Assembly: GCA_965214295.1 (NCBI GenBank)
Contig: OZ243944.1
Location: 1,860,001-1,924,000, forward strand
Source: JAJDUF01 sp965214295
Lineage (GTDB): Bacteria > Chloroflexota > UBA11872 > UBA12225 > JAJDUF01
Reading direction: 5' to 3'
Length of the DNA: 64,000 nt
Each line of letters begins with the position of its first letter. Position 1 is the first letter of the stretch. Positions 32,024 to 40,387 of the stretch are shown here, piece after piece. The position numbers and the translations under genes were made by a program. The notes beneath the pieces are model-generated. The model worked only from the letters and a program-made list of their open reading frames with translations, searched no databases and had not been told where the DNA came from.

Positions 32024-35000
32024 ATGGCAACGAATACGCAGTTGGCAACGGCGGTCGAACACTACCTTGCCGATCTGCGGCGGGTGCGTGCCTCCGGCGG
32101 TGCGACCGGTGAGCGGTCCACCTATCTACCGCTCGCCAACCTCCTGAACGCCGTCGGCGGCACGCTCAAGCCCAAGGTGTTCTGCGTCGGCGAGCTGGCC
32201 GATCAAGGCGCGGGCCATCCCGACTTCGGCCTCTATGCGGCGCGGCAGGTGCAGCGCGGCCGGCCGCGCGAGGGACAGACGCCGGAGTGCGGTGTCGTTG
32301 AGGTAAAGCCTGCCGACGATGACGCCTGGCTGACCGCCAACAGCGATCAGGTAAGCCGTTATTGGGCACGCTATCGCCTCGTGCTGGTCACGAACACGCG
32401 CGATTTCGTGCTGCTCGGCGAGGACGCGGCGGGCCGGCCGGCCAAGCTGGAGACCTTCCGGCTGGCCGCCAGCGCCGCGGCGTTCGACAAGCGGCTAGAG
32501 ACGCCGCGCGCCTTGGCTCGTGCAGTTGGCGCCGGCCTCGGTGAGTATCTGTGCCGCGCGCTGTCCCATCGTGCCACGCTCGCCGAGCCGCAAGACCTGG
32601 CCTGGCTACTCGCCTCCTACGCGCGCGATGGCCTCGCTAGGGTCGAGGCGGCTGGCGATACGCCCTCGCTTAAGGCCGTGCGGTCCGCGCTGGAAGAGGC
32701 GCTTGGCGTGCGTTTCGAGGGCGAGCGTGGCGCGCAGTTCTTCCGCTCCACGCTGGTACAGACGTTGTTCTATGGCGTCTTTTCCGCCTGGGTGCTGTGG
32801 GCGCGGCAGACGCCGCCACTGACAGCGCCAGAGCCGCACAATCCGCTGGAAAGAGGTGGTGCGGCTCTGGCACGTCAACCGGCCGGCCGGTTCAACTGGC
32901 ATGAAGCGGTCTGGCATCTGCGCGCCCCGGTCCTGCGGGCGCTGTTCCAGCAGCTCTCGGACCCTGGCCGCCTGCGACCGCTCGGCCTCGTCGAGGTGCT
33001 GGACTGGACCGCGGCGGCGCTGGATCGCGTAGACCAGGCCGCGTTCTTTGCCCGCTTCAACGAGAGCCTGTCCCCGACCGGATCGGGGAGCGCGGCCGTA
33101 CCCTATTTCTACGAGCCGTTCCTGGCCGCCTTTGATCCGGCCCTCCGCAAACAGCTCGGCGTCTGGTACACGCCCGCCGAGGTCGTGCGCTACATGGTCG
33201 CCCGCGTGGATCGGGCGCTCAAAGACGACCTCGGCATCGCCGACGGGCTGGCCGCGGAAAATGTCTACGTGCTGGACCCGTGCTGCGGCACCGGCGCCTA
33301 TCTCGCGGAGGTGCTGCGTCGGATCGCTACCAACCTCCAGGACCGCGGCCTGGGCGCGCTGACGGGCGCGCGCGTAAAGCAGGCGGCGCTGCAACGGGTG
33401 TTCGGTTTCGAGATCATGCCCGCGCCGTTCGTCGTGGCCCACTTGCAAGTCGGCCTGACCATGCAGGCGCTCGACGCGCCGCTCGCCGACGACGAAACGG
33501 AGCGCGCCGGCGTCTTCCTCACCAATGCCCTGACCGGCTGGGAGCCGGAGGTGCGGCAGCCGCTACCGTTTCCCGAGCTGGAGGAAGAGCGCGACCGCTC
33601 GGACCGCGTGAAGCAGCACTGGCCGATCCTCGTCATCCTCGGCAATCCGCCCTACAACGGCTACGCCGGCATGGCAGTGGACGAGGAACGGGCACTGTCG
33701 GAAGCCTACCGCCGGACCGAGCGGGTGCGCCGGCCGGAGGGCCAAGGGCTGAACGACCTGTACGTCCGCTTCTTTCGCATGGCCGAGCGGCGCATCGCCG
33801 AGCAGACAGGCCGGGGCATCGTCTGCTTCATCTCCAACTACTCCTGGCTGGATGGGCTGTCGTTCACCGGCATGCGGGAGCGCTATCTGGAAGCGTTCGA
33901 CGCGATCCGCATCGATTGCCTCAACGGCGACAAGTACAAGACCGGCAAGATCGCGCCCGACGGCTCCCCGGACCCCAGCATCTTTTCCTCGCCGGACGAT
34001 CCGGTCGGTATCCAGGTCGGCACCGCCATCACGACGCTAATCCGCAAAGGCAACCATGCGCCGGCCAGCGCGGTCGGCTTCCGCCATCTCTGGGGTCAAG
34101 CCAAGCGCGAGGAGTTGACGGAGACGGCAGAGACGGAACCGGACGCGCTCTACGACCGCATCGAGCCGGTACTGCCGCTCGGCTTGCCCTTCACGCCAAC
34201 GGCCGTCAGCCAGAACTGGTTCGACTGGCCGACGCTGACTGACCTGTTCCCGGCTTGGTTTCCCGGGGTCAAGACTAGCCGCGATGCGTTCCTCGTCGAC
34301 ACCGACTTAGACCGACTCAAGTCGCGTATCGCGGACTACTTCAATGCGGATGTGAGTCATGACGAAATCGCCCGGCACTATCCAGTTGTGATGAAAGATA
34401 CGGGACGCTTCAACGCCCGCGCAGTACGCGACACGCTGCTCGGGCGTGACGACCCCGGCGAGAGCGGCATCGTCCGCTACGCCTACCGACCGTTCGACAA
34501 TCGCTGGCTCTACTGGGAGGCAGAAACGAGCTTGCTTGGTGAAAAGCGCGCTGCCTACAAGCCGCATGCGTTTGAGGGAAATGTGTGGCTTGAAGCTCGG
34601 GAGCGAGAAGCGCAGGAAGACTTCTCACGCGGCACTATGGTTCCTCATTTTGCTGATAATTTCGGGAATGGGCTATCAAGTTTCTTTCCCGCATGGCTCC
34701 GTGATGATGGCCTCGGAATCGGCAGCAAAGACGCGCAGCGCAGTCCCAACCTGTCGGAGCAGGCGAAAAGCTACCTCAGGAGTCTCGGCGCTGACGTAGA
34801 AGACCTGTTTCACTACGTCCTCGCCGTGCTGCACGACCCCGCCTACCGCGCGGCTAATGCCGGGGCGCTGCGGATGGAATGGCCGCGCATTCCGCTCCCC
34901 GGCTGGCCCGCCGGGAGCAGTGAATTGAACATGGCTGCACTGGATGAGCGGGAGCACGACGCGGCGGCCGTCCTCCCGGAGCAGCGACAAGCCTTCTTTG

Positions 35001-35587
35001 CCACGGCGGCGCGGGGGCAGGAGTTGGCCCGGCTGCTCGACTCGGAAGCGCCCGTGCCGGGCGTCACGGTCTCCCCGCTGCACCCGGAGCTTGCCGCCAT
35101 CGCCGTCCCGTCCACCACCGACGGGCGCAACATGACCGACGACGATTTTGCGGTGACGGCCGGCTGGGGGCGGTTCGGCGTTGGCCAAGCCGTGATGCCC
35201 GGCGCCGGCCGCGCCGTCCCCCGCGCCCCCACCACCGACGAGCGTGCTGCGCTGGACATGCCTCACCCCCCGGCCCCCATTCCCGGTCATTCCCGCGCAC
35301 GCGGGAATCCACGTCCCCCTGCGGAGCGGGGGGACCATAGGGGGGCTGGACCTCTCGGCTCCACCACGTTCGACATCTACCTCAACGGCCATGCCTACTG
35401 GCGCAACGTCCCGGCCGCCGTCTGGGGCTACAAACTCGGCGGCTACCAAGTGCTCAAGAAGTGGCTCTCCTACCGCGAGCTAACCGTCCTCGGCCGCCCC
35501 CTCCTCCCATCGGAGGTCCAGCACTTCGCAGAGACAGCACGCCGCATCGCCGCGATCCTGCTGCTGACGGATCGGGATAGTGCGTGA
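32024..35587 (+). CDS. Type IIG / type ISP-like restriction-modification enzyme (nuclease-methylase-specificity fusion)
   Basis: 1187 residues from the ATG at 32024 (MATNTQLATAVEHYL). Order: N-terminal PD-(D/E)xK nuclease (PDFGLYA, then GVVEVKPADDDAW, near residues 70-110); helical region; gamma-class N6-adenine methylase with LGVWYTPAEVVRYMV, LDPCCGTGAYLAEV (motif I, near residue 425) and ILVILGNPPYNGYAG (motif IV, NPPY, near residue 545); then a long specificity region ending in FDIYLNGHAYWRN and YKLGGYQVLKKWLSYRE, the signature of the type ISP C-terminal domain. The helicase of true type ISP enzymes is absent. Residues about 1080-1112 are encoded by dispersed repeat DNA inserted in frame, just before the conserved C-terminal block. 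It is convergent with an ApeA-like gene. Confidence 0.85.
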   Translation: MATNTQLATAVEHYLADLRRVRASGGATGERSTYLPLANLLNAVGGTLKPKVFCVGELADQGAGHPDFGLYAARQVQRGRPREGQTPECGVVEVKPADDDAWLTANSDQVSRYWARYRLVLVTNTRDFVLLGEDAAGRPAKLETFRLAASAAAFDKRLETPRALARAVGAGLGEYLCRALSHRATLAEPQDLAWLLASYARDGLARVEAAGDTPSLKAVRSALEEALGVRFEGERGAQFFRSTLVQTLFYGVFSAWVLWARQTPPLTAPEPHNPLERGGAALARQPAGRFNWHEAVWHLRAPVLRALFQQLSDPGRLRPLGLVEVLDWTAAALDRVDQAAFFARFNESLSPTGSGSAAVPYFYEPFLAAFDPALRKQLGVWYTPAEVVRYMVARVDRALKDDLGIADGLAAENVYVLDPCCGTGAYLAEVLRRIATNLQDRGLGALTGARVKQAALQRVFGFEIMPAPFVVAHLQVGLTMQALDAPLADDETERAGVFLTNALTGWEPEVRQPLPFPELEEERDRSDRVKQHWPILVILGNPPYNGYAGMAVDEERALSEAYRRTERVRRPEGQGLNDLYVRFFRMAERRIAEQTGRGIVCFISNYSWLDGLSFTGMRERYLEAFDAIRIDCLNGDKYKTGKIAPDGSPDPSIFSSPDDPVGIQVGTAITTLIRKGNHAPASAVGFRHLWGQAKREELTETAETEPDALYDRIEPVLPLGLPFTPTAVSQNWFDWPTLTDLFPAWFPGVKTSRDAFLVDTDLDRLKSRIADYFNADVSHDEIARHYPVVMKDTGRFNARAVRDTLLGRDDPGESGIVRYAYRPFDNRWLYWEAETSLLGEKRAAYKPHAFEGNVWLEAREREAQEDFSRGTMVPHFADNFGNGLSSFFPAWLRDDGLGIGSKDAQRSPNLSEQAKSYLRSLGADVEDLFHYVLAVLHDPAYRAANAGALRMEWPRIPLPGWPAGSSELNMAALDEREHDAAAVLPEQRQAFFATAARGQELARLLDSEAPVPGVTVSPLHPELAAIAVPSTTDGRNMTDDDFAVTAGWGRFGVGQAVMPGAGRAVPRAPTTDERAALDMPHPPAPIPGHSRARGNPRPPAERGDHRGAGPLGSTTFDIYLNGHAYWRNVPAAVWGYKLGGYQVLKKWLSYRELTVLGRPLLPSEVQHFAETARRIAAILLLTDRDSA
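35262..35360. repeat. Composite dispersed repeat inserted in frame in the restriction enzyme
   Basis: CCTCACCCCCCGGCCCCC, an exact ATTCCC-N8-GGGAAT unit (35289-35308) and a CGGAGCGGGGGGACCATAGG unit lie side by side within the coding frame, contributing about 32 residues including GHSRARGNPR. The same three families occur together at 4028-4395 and partly at 40121-40350. No stop or shift is created. Confidence 0.9.
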
Positions 35588-35595
35588 GCTATACT

Positions 35596-37089
35596 TCAGG
35601 ACGGGGACGGGGGAGACGGAGCGTCTATTTCTGTAAAGGAGCCTCTATAGGAATCCCCACGGTTAAGACCAATTTTACTGCGAAGAGCTTCATTATCACT
35701 CACTATGGACCTGATAGAATCAGCATGCACTCCCATTAGCTGTATGAGATGCAATTGAAACAGAGCTTCGAGTTTCTGATACAGATGCCATAATTCCTGT
35801 CCACTGGCAGCTTTGTTCGAAGAATCGCTATCATAATGGGTTAAATAGTTTCTCGTGTCGACAACTTTATTAATGAAATGATTGCGTTCCCTTCCAGTTC
35901 CCATTAGATCCTTAAATGGTGCAACCATTTGCTTAATCCGCTTCCGCAATGAAATTTCGTTCGCGTACTCCAGCTTTCCTTTCATCCAGTCCCGCTTATC
36001 GTCTGGGACAGCTTCCAATATTATGTTCCTCAGATCGCCGAATTCCCCCTCCGGCATAGACGTCTCTTGGTAGCTTCTTCTATGTAGGACCTCTATACCT
36101 TGCACAAGCAAGAGGAACCTTACTTCCTGATACCGAACATCGCCGGACCTGGAAGCAAAATAGAGATTGAATGCCGGCTCGAACTTTTCATAGCTTTCGA
36201 GCCATCTAGCCAGGACCTGCTCAAGGTAATCACCTATATTCTCATGTGCGAACAACATTCTATGTAAGCGTATCCCCGGCTTTTTCTCGGAGTGATGACC
36301 AATTTCACCATATACATTGACAGGTACTTGAGGCTGTTCAGCATTCAGAGCCTCGTCCCCTAGTAGATAGCCTGTGATAGAGTCTATTGAAACAGCTTGA
36401 TCAACTGCAAAAGATAAGAAGTTGCAAATTTTGGACATGAGTGAAAAGAAACACTCGACTGGTTGTGGTCCTGTCAACGACAGAGAGATATATGCTTTCT
36501 GAGTGATTTCCGCCTCGGTAACGGGATGAGCGCCCCATATAAACTTATAATTGAAGGTGAAATTCAGACCAATTTCATCGGGAAGCACCAAAGAAATGTC
36601 ATCAGGGCATTTATAGTGTATATTAAAGCTCTCTATGTTCTGAGAATCAAGCCACCCTAGTTGTGCGTCAAACCCGGAGATAGCAAGCCATTCGTCAAGT
36701 CCATCGACAGAGAATTCAAGTTTCGAGAAAGATATCTCTTCTTCCGTGTCATACTGTCGTCCGATGAAAGCAAAATCAGCACGAATGAGAGACTTCGAAA
36801 GGCTAGTGTCGAATTGTTTATGCCGAGGGATACATCCATCGAGAGTAACTGAACGACCTTTCTCAACTATCCCTACAATGCGATCCAGATTCGGCTTCCC
36901 GTATTCTACCGGACTCTTCACTACCATACCGTGATCTTCTATGACAGCGCGAAAATCTCGCAAGAGACCGAGTGTTTCAAGTTCTATTTCTCCTGACTCG
37001 GAGATACGGAGAATCCCCGGCACCTCATTCTTCGGTTTTCCGGGCAACCAGAAAAAACCACGTGTCTCTATTGGCTCAGGAATCCTCAT
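35596..37089 (-). CDS. ApeA-like abortive-infection protein with C-terminal HEPN RNase domain
   Basis: 497 residues. The N-terminal half starts TRGFFWLPGKPKNEVPGILR and continues GEIELETLGLL, the pattern of the ApeA N-terminal domain. The C-terminal half is the ApeA-type HEPN domain: VRFLLLVQGIEVLHRRSY, SLRKRIKQM, and KVVDTRNYLTHYD, with the catalytic R-x4-H motif (RNYLTH) intact. HEPN RNases of this class cut tRNA or other RNA when phage infection is sensed, stopping growth of the infected cell. The gene is much more AT-rich than the rest of the window, so transfer is likely. AAGGA lies 12 bases before the ATG. It ends eight bases from the end of the type IIG gene (convergent), and its 5' side abuts a truncated vapC. 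Confidence 0.82.
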   Translation of the reverse strand: MRIPEPIETRGFFWLPGKPKNEVPGILRISESGEIELETLGLLRDFRAVIEDHGMVVKSPVEYGKPNLDRIVGIVEKGRSVTLDGCIPRHKQFDTSLSKSLIRADFAFIGRQYDTEEEISFSKLEFSVDGLDEWLAISGFDAQLGWLDSQNIESFNIHYKCPDDISLVLPDEIGLNFTFNYKFIWGAHPVTEAEITQKAYISLSLTGPQPVECFFSLMSKICNFLSFAVDQAVSIDSITGYLLGDEALNAEQPQVPVNVYGEIGHHSEKKPGIRLHRMLFAHENIGDYLEQVLARWLESYEKFEPAFNLYFASRSGDVRYQEVRFLLLVQGIEVLHRRSYQETSMPEGEFGDLRNIILEAVPDDKRDWMKGKLEYANEISLRKRIKQMVAPFKDLMGTGRERNHFINKVVDTRNYLTHYDSDSSNKAASGQELWHLYQKLEALFQLHLIQLMGVHADSIRSIVSDNEALRSKIGLNRGDSYRGSFTEIDAPSPPSPS

Positions 37090-37118
37090 GGCAAGACCAT
37101 CCTTGGGTATGCTGTAGA

Positions 37119-37178
37119 TTATACGCTATCGGCAGACACACAGAGCGGCACAATCGCCGACGTATCCCAGAAATTCAC
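37119..37178 (-). pseudogene. vapC remnant: first 19 codons of a PIN-domain toxin
   Basis: A GTG start overlaps the vapB stop (GTGA) and the frame reads VNFWDTSAIVPLCV, the canonical first strand of a PIN-domain nuclease with its first acidic residue (the D of WDTSA). It then meets TAA after five further codons. The rest of the roughly 130-residue toxin is missing, and the AT-rich ApeA-like gene begins 29 bp beyond. The break point therefore lies near 37120-37135, and the stop codon and a TATAAT hexamer share the same bases. Confidence 0.8.
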
Positions 37179-37396
37179 CAGCCGACTTCTCGCTCACGTA
37201 AGACGGTCGAACGCACGGCCGCCTGGGGGTCCGCGGGACGCGGCAGGTCCCAAAAATTCGCTGGCAAGGGTTGCTTCCCGCACTTGAGCAGTCCCTTTTT
37301 CTCCAGGTCTCGCAAGCTCTCCGGGAAGAGTACGGGCGCAGTAGGACGGCCGTATTCCTTGCGATCTGCCGTTCGGTTGATCGTGGTCTTGGTCAT
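37175..37396 (-). CDS. vapB: VapB-like antitoxin
   Basis: 73 residues from the ATG at 37396; an AAAGGAG lies upstream. The N-terminus is basic and polar (TKTTINRTADRKEYGRPT), and the middle reads VLFPESLRDLEKKGLL. The C-terminus LPANFWDLPRPADPQAAVRS, then TVLREREVGW, matches the toxin-binding tail of many VapB antitoxins (D-L-P-R-P-x-D-P-x-G/A-A-V-R). The stop overlaps the start of a PIN-domain reading frame in the usual vapBC arrangement, but that toxin is truncated. An orphan antitoxin could still repress its own promoter or neutralise a related toxin elsewhere. It is divergent from the Gfo/Idh/MocA gene at 37609. Confidence 0.7.
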   Translation of the reverse strand: MTKTTINRTADRKEYGRPTAPVLFPESLRDLEKKGLLKCGKQPLPANFWDLPRPADPQAAVRSTVLREREVGW

Positions 37397-37608
37397 CTTC
37401 CCGGCCGCTCCTTTGGCAGTCTTTGCGCCCCTACCAGCTACCGAGAGTGTACTATAGATTCCACTATCGGCGGGTATCGGCGGGCAACAGGAGCTGCAAT
37501 GGGCTGAGGTTTGCGCCAGCCTGCTTGTTGATCGCGGCGCACCGGCGCCATTGACGAACGACCGTACCAGTGGCACACTGCGGTCAGCTATGCCCGGAGG
37601 AGGCAACG

Positions 37609-38667
37609 ATGCTGAGGGTCGGAATCATCGGTCTGGGAGGAATCGCCAACTCCCACTGTCGGGGAATTGCCGAGTTGGACGACGTGCAGGTTGTGGCGGT
37701 GGCCGATCTGATGGCGGCGCGGCGGCAGGAGTTCATGGCCGAGTACGACATCCCCAAAGGCTACGCGACACACACGGAGCTACTGGCGGACCCCGAGATT
37801 GACGCGGTGGGCGTGGTGCTCGGCCACATGCTCCACCACCGGCTGACCGTAGACGCCTGCCGGGCCGGCAAGCATGTGCTGGTGGAAAAGCCGATGGCCA
37901 TTAGCCTGGAGCAGTGCGATGAGATGGTTGCTGCCGCCCGCGAGAACGGCGTAAAGCTCATGGTGGGCCTGACCAACCACTTCTCCCCCACCAACCGCAA
38001 GGCGCGGGAAATCCTCGATTCGGGCGAGCTAGGCCCCGTCATCACCGCCGTCAACTACATGTCCAAGCGCTGGGGCTATCCCAGACGCCGGGCGCAATAT
38101 CGCAGTCGCTACCACGGCGGGGGCATGTGGCTCACCAACGGCGTCCACGTGGTAGACCGTTTGACCTGGTTCATGGCGTCACAGGCGCTCTCCGTATCGG
38201 CGGCCATCGGCAACCGCTCGTACTACCAGGCCGCCGACGACTACGGCTCGGCCATGATCCGCTACAAGAACGGACAAGTCGGTCTCGCGGTGGCCGTGGC
38301 CTACAAGGACGGCGGGCCAAATCACGATCTGAACATCATCTGCGCGGAAGGATCGCTGCACATCGGGCGTGGCGGTGGCGGCTTGGTCGCGGCTGGCGTC
38401 TGGGTGGGCAAAGGCGATCAGTGGGAGCGGGTCGCCGTCGAAGATGAAGGCAGCAACTTTGCTCGTGAGTGGGAAGCGTTCGCTACGGCTATCGAGCTAA
38501 ACATCGAGCCACCGGCCTCGGGTGTCTACGGCCGGCATATCATGGAAATCCTATTTGCCGCCGAAGAGTCGGCGATCACCAACCAGGAGGTTCGGCTGAG
38601 TAGCGGCCCCGGCTGGTTCTCCCAGGAGTCCGGCGAGGTCGCCACCTACGAGCACGGCTGGTACTAG
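37609..38667 (+). CDS. Gfo/Idh/MocA family oxidoreductase
   Basis: 352 residues from the ATG at 37609, preceded by GGAGGAGG at good spacing. LRVGIIGLGGIANSHCRGIA is the Rossmann loop, VVAVADLMAARRQEF the second strand, and HVLVEKPMAISLEQCDEMV the E-K-P motif. LMVGLTNHFSPTNRKAREIL and GGGMWLTNGVHVVDRLTW contribute to the substrate site; the N-x-x-H-x-x-D stretch is the usual catalytic histidine region. It probably feeds the pathway of the enolase-superfamily dehydratase and propeller protein downstream. Its TAG stop lies in the CTAG that borders element copy 2, which separates it from those genes. Confidence 0.88.
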   Translation: MLRVGIIGLGGIANSHCRGIAELDDVQVVAVADLMAARRQEFMAEYDIPKGYATHTELLADPEIDAVGVVLGHMLHHRLTVDACRAGKHVLVEKPMAISLEQCDEMVAAARENGVKLMVGLTNHFSPTNRKAREILDSGELGPVITAVNYMSKRWGYPRRRAQYRSRYHGGGMWLTNGVHVVDRLTWFMASQALSVSAAIGNRSYYQAADDYGSAMIRYKNGQVGLAVAVAYKDGGPNHDLNIICAEGSLHIGRGGGGLVAAGVWVGKGDQWERVAVEDEGSNFAREWEAFATAIELNIEPPASGVYGRHIMEILFAAEESAITNQEVRLSSGPGWFSQESGEVATYEHGWY

Positions 38668-38838
38668 AGCGTGTTCACACAACCGCTCCCATACCGTCAT
38701 AATGTCACCCTGAGCGCAGTGAAGGGTCTCAACTCCTTGTCGTGAGCACCGGTTTTGGCCAGCGGGCGCTTGAGATTCCGCGCTGCGCCCGCAATGACCG
38801 GCTGACAGGAGCAGCTGGCAGCTTAGTGTGAACACGCC
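38668..38838. mobile_element. 171-bp MITE-like element, copy 2
   Basis: Termini AGCGTGTTCACAC and GTGTGAACACGCC (12 of 13 matched), flanked by CTAG on both sides (38664-38667 and 38839-38842). The interior is nearly identical to copy 1. As with copy 1, the left CTAG contains the TAG stop codon of the preceding gene, so the insertion left the protein intact. Confidence 0.9.
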
Positions 38839-38943
38839 CTAGAGCGAGCCTCGCCCTCCCCGCCGCGATGCCTCCCCCTCTCTATCGCAGCGATGGAGGG
38901 GGCGCTGGAGGTGCGGCCCGCGTAGAACAGGAGCACGGAGCGC

Positions 38944-40095
38944 ATGAAGATTGTGAGCGTGACGGCGCAGCCCTTTACCTACAAGTCGCAGATCGCGCGC
39001 GATTCGGAGGGGCATTCCCACCCGGTTCCTGAATATGACGCCACGGAATGTCTCGTGGAGATCCGCACCGACCAGGGCGTTAGTGGCTACTGCTTCGGGG
39101 GTAGTCCCGGTGCTATCCGGCACGTCATCGCGCCGATGTTGGTCGGCGCGGACCCCTTCTACCGCGAGAAGCTCTGGCAAATGCTCAAGCAGGCGCAGCG
39201 AGGTTCCAAGGAAGTCCTGTCCGACCGCCTCATCGGAGTGGTGGACCAGGCGCTCTGGGACCTCGCCGGTCGCGCCCTCGGCCAGCCCGTCTACAAGCTG
39301 CTCGGCGGCGTTCGTGACAAGGTACCGGCCTATGCCAGCACGATGTGTGGCGATGAGGTCGAGGGCGGCCTGAATACGCCGGAGGCCTACGCGGAGTTCG
39401 CCGCGCAGTGCCGAGCACAGGGCTATACCGCCTTCAAGCTCCATACTTGGATGCCACCGATTCCCTGGGCGCCGGACCCTAAGCGGGACGTTGCCGCCTG
39501 TCGGGCGGTGCGGGAGCGCGTCGGTGACGACATGGCGCTGATGCTCGATTGCTTCCACCACTACAGTCGAGAGGAAGCACTCTTCATCGGTAAGGAGCTG
39601 GAGCAGCTGGACTTCCATTGGTTCGAGGAGCCGATGGACGAGCACAACGTCTCCTCCTACGTCTGGCTGACCGATCAGCTCACCATCCCGGTACTTGGGC
39701 CGGAGACGGCCGAGGGTCGGATGTATACGCGGGCCGAGTGGATCGTGCGCGGGGCCTCGGACATCAGCCGCGGCGGCGTCGGCGACGTGGGTGGCATCAC
39801 GCCACTGATGAAGACCGCGCATCTCTGCGAGTCGTTCGGCGTGCGGATGGAGGTGCATGGCGGCGGGCCCGGTAACCTGCACGCCCTCTGTGCCATGGGC
39901 ATTCCCGGAGAGTATTATGAGCGCGGCCTGCTCCACCCGTTCCTCGACTACGAGCAGCGGACGCCATGGCTCGATACCATCGTTGATCCATTGGATGAGG
40001 CGGGGTTTGTCCACGTCTCGCAGCAACCGGGGCTGGGCTGGGACATCAACTTCGACTTCATCAGTGCCAACGCGATCACTGCCCTGCCCGGCTGA
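38944..40095 (+). CDS. Enolase-superfamily (mandelate racemase/muconate lactonizing) dehydratase
   Basis: 383 residues. The capping domain covers about residues 1-125. In the barrel, GYTAFKLHTW supplies the K-x-H catalytic pair. The metal ligands are D in LMLDCFHHY, E in FHWFEEPMDEH and E in VLGPETAEG, and the opposite-face base is H in RMEVHGGGPGN. This set is typical of acid-sugar dehydratases rather than racemases. The start ATG follows GGAGCACGGAGCGC. It lies in line with the upstream Gfo/Idh/MocA gene and the downstream propeller gene, so a sugar-acid catabolic unit is likely, though the precise sugar cannot be named. Confidence 0.85.
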   Translation: MKIVSVTAQPFTYKSQIARDSEGHSHPVPEYDATECLVEIRTDQGVSGYCFGGSPGAIRHVIAPMLVGADPFYREKLWQMLKQAQRGSKEVLSDRLIGVVDQALWDLAGRALGQPVYKLLGGVRDKVPAYASTMCGDEVEGGLNTPEAYAEFAAQCRAQGYTAFKLHTWMPPIPWAPDPKRDVAACRAVRERVGDDMALMLDCFHHYSREEALFIGKELEQLDFHWFEEPMDEHNVSSYVWLTDQLTIPVLGPETAEGRMYTRAEWIVRGASDISRGGVGDVGGITPLMKTAHLCESFGVRMEVHGGGPGNLHALCAMGIPGEYYERGLLHPFLDYEQRTPWLDTIVDPLDEAGFVHVSQQPGLGWDINFDFISANAITALPG

Positions 40096-40137
40096 GTAGT
40101 GAACTAGCTCTGCCTCATCACGGTCATTCCCGCGCAT

Positions 40138-40261
40138 GGAGACCTTTGCGTAACCCGTCATTCCCGCTTGCGCGGGAATCCAAAAATCGGCCCTCCCAGG
40201 TGGGCGGGTGTGAAGTCACGGCCACTGAGCACGCCGTCCTGGGGGTTATGCAAAGGTCTCC
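40138..40261. mobile_element. 124-bp inverted-repeat element (second family), copy A, inside a palindromic unit
   Basis: Terminal repeats GGAGACCTTTGCGTAACCC (left) and its inverse GGGTTATGCAAAGGTCTCC (right) match at 18 of 19 positions. GCAT is repeated on both sides. Removing the element and one GCAT restores an uninterrupted CATTCCCGC-GCAT-GCGGGAATCC palindrome, so it inserted at the exact centre of a unit. Inside it lies another exact ATTCCC-N8-GGGAAT unit (40160-40179). A related copy is at 61234-61358. Confidence 0.88.
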
Positions 40262-40350
40262 GCATGCGGGAATCCATGTCCTCCCGCCGCAGCGGGGGGA
40301 CCATAGGGAGGCTAGACGCTCGTCATTGCGGCGAAAGCCGCAATCCAGGG
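40262..40350. repeat. Mixed repeat units before propeller gene
   Basis: After the right half of the interrupted palindrome come a CGGGGGGACCATAGGGAGG unit (about 40294-40315) and a TCATTGCGGCGAAAGCCGCAAT unit (about 40322-40347). Together with the preceding element they fill the 292-bp gap between the dehydratase and propeller genes, which holds no gene. Confidence 0.75.
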
Positions 40351-40387
40351 CCAGAAGCAGTATCCAGGGCAAAGGAGCAGAGCCACC

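Noticed and set aside
31631..32024. Upstream in-frame start for the type IIG enzyme
   Set aside because: The extra 131 codons overlap the end of the propeller gene in another frame and cross a repeat. The conserved nuclease domain begins after the ATG at 32024.
37396..37606. N-terminal extension of VapB to 143 residues
   Set aside because: The added part is low-complexity and lacks similarity to antitoxins; the ATG at 37396 has a better ribosome site and usual length.
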